Shown in pieces: positions 61,170 to 64,000 of a stretch of DNA of 64,000 nt; within the stretch, counting starts at the first letter, position 1, and each line of letters starts with the position of its first letter. The translations under genes were made by a program, and so were the position numbers. The stretch lies in NCBI RefSeq assembly GCF_014218805.1, contig NZ_JACJUV010000001.1, positions 2,244,501 to 2,308,500 of the forward strand, in the 5' to 3' direction. The notes beneath the pieces were generated by a model. That model saw only the letters and a program-made list of their open reading frames with translations. It searched no databases and was not told the DNA's origin. The DNA is from Teredinibacter franksiae. GTDB taxonomy: Bacteria > Pseudomonadota > Gammaproteobacteria > Pseudomonadales > Cellvibrionaceae.

Positions 61170-61593
61170 AGAAAATCCATACTTTGAAATCAGTTAAATC
61201 ACCACCGCTGTAACAGCCGTGCCAGCTTCAATGTCCTCAATTTTTACGCAAAAGTGTCCCCCTGCCGAATCGCAGCCGACAGCCGTTAACTTTCTTCGAT
61301 TGGTGTGCAGACCGGGTAACCTACAACTGGGTGGTTACCGTTTAGGAATTTTTTTAGGGCCGCTTTCATCCGTGCCAATGCATACACATGTGGACAAGCA
61401 CGCGCATTATATTCATACCAAAGTGTGATTACAAGATATACAGATGTGATTTTAAACGACCACTTGAAATATATCCTGTAAACTCAAATTCAGTGGTTTT
61501 ATACCATCCTCCCTCTGTACATATTTTAATCATGTGGTATCTTGTGCCACCGTCGCCCCCCCAAACACCTGTTTAACTGAACGGATCTATCTG
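61170..61593. other. Divergent spacer, porin to coiled-coil gene
   Basis: 424 bases between divergent genes, with the promoters of both. Two copies of the short motif GTGTGATT/ATGTGATT occur near 61424 and 61444 in an A/T-rich stretch. No gene or Pho box was recognised here. Confidence 0.4.
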
Positions 61594-62508
61594 ATGTATA
61601 AGCTTTTTTTGCCCTGCCTAGCGGTATTCATAGCCACCGCTGTGATCCCGGCTCGAGCAGAAGCGAGCGCTAGCCCTACCGTGCAAACGCATCGCATTAA
61701 ACTCGACAAAATCGAGCAAACCCTAAAAACCCTGCGTACGCAGTTAGCTACAGAACAATCGATACTGGAGCGGCACAATCACAATTTGTCGAATGCGGTA
61801 GAATTACAACGCCAGAGCGAACTTGAACTCAGCGTCGCAAGTACTGCTGCAGCGGCTAACCAAGACGAAGCTGTGCAACGGGATGCACGCCGCATTCAGA
61901 TTCGCTTTAATCGCCACTCGGCCAAAGTCACCCGTCAGAAAGAGCGCCAAGTCCACTCCCTCGCCGTTATTAAAGCGCTGGAAACCAAAGTGAATGCGCT
62001 CCAGCAACAGAGAATTCGCTATACCAATGCCCTGCGCGACTTAGTGGAGCAGGACAAACAAAATGCAGCGAAACGCACGGAAAAAAAACCGCCAACACTA
62101 GGTTCTACCGGCAGCTTGGCACTTGAGCAGCCCAAGCAACCTATATCCTTTAGTTGGCCATACCTTAATCAGGCAACCGAGCAAAACATCGTGTTTGCAC
62201 AACAAACGCTGGCAGAGCTCCAGCAGCTGAAAAAGCGCGGCGAAACAGATAAGGCTCCGCTAGACAAAGTTGAAATCCTTGCTCGACGTTCATTTGGTAA
62301 AGCAGAACTGAAATACCTCGGTAACAACCTTTATTCAGTAACGCGTTCTGTACAGGCAGGCCGCCAGAACTTTGCGCTATTTAACCAAGACCATTGGCAT
62401 ACCATCCCCAGTGAAGATGACGGTAAGCGCTATCGGTTTCTGTTCGATGTCTCTTCGCTCTCGAAGCCCAAGCTTCACCTATTCAAAGCTGATCTGCTGG
62501 CGGAGTAA
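61594..62508 (+). CDS. Secreted coiled-coil protein paired with chalcone-isomerase-like/TonB gene
   Basis: 304 residues from the ATG at 61594, giving the signal peptide LFLPCLAVFIATAVIPARAE; the longer frame from 61534 has no support. A long coiled coil of about 130 residues follows (LDKIEQTLKTLRTQLATEQS, VIKALETKVNALQQQRIRYT). A C-terminal globular part begins near FSWPYLNQATEQ and ends FDVSSLSKPKLHLFKADLLA. No known family recognised. Nine bases before the next gene, so the two are one operon and their products probably work together in the periplasm. Confidence 0.7.
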   Translation: MYKLFLPCLAVFIATAVIPARAEASASPTVQTHRIKLDKIEQTLKTLRTQLATEQSILERHNHNLSNAVELQRQSELELSVASTAAAANQDEAVQRDARRIQIRFNRHSAKVTRQKERQVHSLAVIKALETKVNALQQQRIRYTNALRDLVEQDKQNAAKRTEKKPPTLGSTGSLALEQPKQPISFSWPYLNQATEQNIVFAQQTLAELQQLKKRGETDKAPLDKVEILARRSFGKAELKYLGNNLYSVTRSVQAGRQNFALFNQDHWHTIPSEDDGKRYRFLFDVSSLSKPKLHLFKADLLAE

Positions 62509-62517
62509 CTCATTGTA

Positions 62518-63735
62518 ATGTTGACCACTCGTTTATACCGCGCAAGCGGCAGTTCGCGTCTGTACGGCTGTATCTGCGTATTATTCCTGTTATTCACCGG
62601 CGATATAGCATCGGCTAAGCACGTCAATGGTGTGGGCAGTTACCACGCACTAGGTAGAGAACAATACATTGCCAAATTATCACTTGCCACGCCCTCCACG
62701 GAGTCTAAATCGCTACTGCAACAAGACCTGCCCGCCACCATGGAGCTGCGTGTTGCCACCAAACGCATTCCCCAAAGGCGTTTCGTCTCCATGTGGATTG
62801 AGGCGATTACAGTAAACAATGATTCGGCCATGGTTCAACAGCACATGCAGGAACTCCTTAGCTTTAACCAACTATTTAAAGGCTCGCTGTATGAAGGCGA
62901 TCAGTTGGTTATCGACTACCAGCCACAGGCGGGTATGCGTGTAATACTCAATGACGTAGCGCTGGGGGAAATTACTTCTGGCAGTTTTTTCCGCCTGCTA
63001 TTGGCCAGCTGGATTGGCCCAGTACCGATCTCGTCTTCGTTTCGTAGCCAAATGTTAAGCCCCAACGATCAGGACGAAACACTAACTCAACGGTTTAGCA
63101 GCCTGAACCCCAGCCAGCTCCGCGCTTCAGATGTGGCCGATTGGCATCAGTCCGCACAGGAACAAGAACCAACCCCACCCGTGCAAGCAACACCAAAAGT
63201 GGCACAACCGGCAAGCACACAGCCGCAGCAGCTTACGGCGGTTCAATCTAGTATCGTCAGCACAACAGACCAACACAAACCCGAAAAAACAGAATTCCCT
63301 AGGCCAGCTGCCCAAGCAAAAGCACAGAGCGAAACAGTCGTTGCCGCTACGCCAAACACAACAGAAGCACAGCAAACTACCGACAAATCCCGAGCCACTA
63401 AAGCAGAAGAAGCGTCATTTACCCTGAGCGAAGAAACTTTGCAGGCGCAACAGGAATACTACGTTCAGCTCAGCAACCAGATTTTAAAGTATCAAGCTCT
63501 GCCACGGCAGGCTTTTCAGCGACGCCTAGAAGGCGATGTGCGCGTATTGATAAAAATTCATCGCGACGGAAAATTAAAATCACTGGAGCTGGCACACGAT
63601 TCAAAACACAAGCTGTTGAACCAACAGGCCCTCGACGCCGTTGCCGAAGCGGCCCCATTTCCACCTATTCCCGCCAGTCTGTCCGGTGAAGAGTTCGCCT
63701 TTAGCGTACCGATGAATTATCGTTTACCTTATTAA
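62518..63735 (+). CDS. Chalcone-isomerase-like domain fused to TonB C-terminal domain
   Basis: 405 residues. N-terminal signal sequence (YGCICVLFLLFTGDIASAKH). Residues about 35-185 look like the bacterial chalcone-isomerase-like fold: ATMELRVATKRIPQRRFVSM, WIEAIT, YEGDQLVIDYQPQAGMRVIL, GSFFRLLLASWIGPVPISSS. A Pro/Gln/Thr/Ala linker (about 205-310) follows, then a TonB C-terminal domain (EGDVRVLIKIHRDGKLKSLE, LDAVAEAAPFPPIPASL). The linker is not the EP/KP repeat of true TonB, and no ExbB/ExbD lie near. The signal looks cleavable, in which case it is not anchored like TonB. Function unknown; both domain calls are by eye. Confidence 0.7.
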   Translation: MLTTRLYRASGSSRLYGCICVLFLLFTGDIASAKHVNGVGSYHALGREQYIAKLSLATPSTESKSLLQQDLPATMELRVATKRIPQRRFVSMWIEAITVNNDSAMVQQHMQELLSFNQLFKGSLYEGDQLVIDYQPQAGMRVILNDVALGEITSGSFFRLLLASWIGPVPISSSFRSQMLSPNDQDETLTQRFSSLNPSQLRASDVADWHQSAQEQEPTPPVQATPKVAQPASTQPQQLTAVQSSIVSTTDQHKPEKTEFPRPAAQAKAQSETVVAATPNTTEAQQTTDKSRATKAEEASFTLSEETLQAQQEYYVQLSNQILKYQALPRQAFQRRLEGDVRVLIKIHRDGKLKSLELAHDSKHKLLNQQALDAVAEAAPFPPIPASLSGEEFAFSVPMNYRLPY

Positions 63736-63796
63736 CGGCATTACTATTCAGCCGAATATCGGGTTACTATCGTTATTTTAGTAAGGAGCAGACGCA

Positions 63797-64000
63797 ATGC
63801 CCCAACATCCGGCGCCGGGTATATTTTCCGGTTTAAGTAAAACGTTTTTCGCTGGGCTTCTGGCGGCGCTGCCGCTAGCCATTACCGTGGTCATTATTAT
63901 CTGGTTTGGGGAAATGGTGCATCGCCACCTAGGCCCAGAAAGTTTTGTCGGCAGCCTGTTTGGCTCCATTGGCCTACAATTTGTTACCACCGAAATCACC
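63797..64000 (+). CDS. DUF502 membrane protein, N-terminal part (cut by window end)
   Basis: 68 codons to the window end. ATG at 63797 has AAGGAG eight bases upstream. MPQHPAPGIFSGLSKTFFAG and LLAALPLAITVVIIIWFGEM are the first cytoplasmic and membrane segments of DUF502 proteins, predicted inner-membrane proteins of unknown function. Sixty-one bases after the chalcone-isomerase-like/TonB gene, so it may share its transcript. Confidence 0.75.
   Translation, partial: MPQHPAPGIFSGLSKTFFAGLLAALPLAITVVIIIWFGEMVHRHLGPESFVGSLFGSIGLQFVTTEIT

Noticed and set aside
61219..61428. 69-codon frame in the porin upstream spacer
   Set aside because: No ribosome site, no family, and it would occupy the divergent promoter region.

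Overview
The window is a gammaproteobacterial chromosome segment, most likely from a marine polysaccharide-degrading member of the Cellvibrionaceae (Teredinibacter/Saccharophagus-like). This rests on gene order and gene content, not on a database search. Several blocks keep the gene order known from Pseudomonas: ppk1-trxA-rho-ubiD, algZ-algR-hemC-hemD-hemX-hemY beside argH, crc/pyrE, argB-algC-coaBC-radC, rpmB-rpmG-mutM, rph/yicC-gmk-rpoZ-spoT-ridA-oxyR, and phoB-phoR with ubiA. Between them lie secreted enzymes: a GH5 glycosidase, a PL9-type pectate lyase lipoprotein and another beta-helix protein. No tRNA, rRNA, CRISPR array, insertion sequence or prophage was seen.

Layout. 1-7.3 kb: tail of a hybrid sensor kinase, polyphosphate kinase, thioredoxin, Rho and UbiD, all on +. 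7.5-16.3 kb: a minus-strand run of sensor/regulator (AlgZ/AlgR), four haem-pathway genes, an alpha/beta hydrolase and a beta-helix protein. 16.5-26.9 kb: argH, a Crc-type protein with a decayed nuclease site, pyrE with a DUF4124 gene, slmA, argB, a membrane-anchored AlgC, coaBC and radC. 26.9-37.5 kb: GH5 enzyme, ribosomal proteins L28 and L33, MutM, RNase PH, YicC, the gmk-rpoZ-spoT-ridA cluster, a ComB-family phosphatase and OxyR. 37.5-48.8 kb: accessory region with a FIST sensor plus GGDEF/EAL operon, nitroreductase, serine-hydrolase lipoprotein, DUF411 lipoprotein, an azoreductase-pirin operon with a divergent LysR regulator, and a DUF1287-DUF2157-GDYXXLXY envelope operon. 48.8-51.9 kb: a PL9 gene lying between an intact peptidogalycan-type acetyltransferase gene and a decayed copy of that gene's 3' end. 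52-57 kb: PhoR, PhoB, UbiA, HU and a dicarboxylate/glutamate symporter. 57-64 kb: two tandem periplasmic-binding-like paralogues, a porin with a short PstS-like protein, a secreted coiled-coil protein followed by a protein joining a chalcone-isomerase-like domain to a TonB C-terminal domain, and the start of a DUF502 membrane protein.

The most unusual items are the chalcone-isomerase-like/TonB fusion with its coiled-coil partner (61.6-63.7 kb), the gene remnant flanking the PL9 gene (48.8-51 kb), the FIST-GGDEF/EAL operon (37.5-40.6 kb), and the twin orphan binding proteins (57.2-59.3 kb). Start codons were moved from the longest frame wherever a ribosome site, signal peptide or family N-terminus supported a shorter protein; each such choice is explained in the entry.
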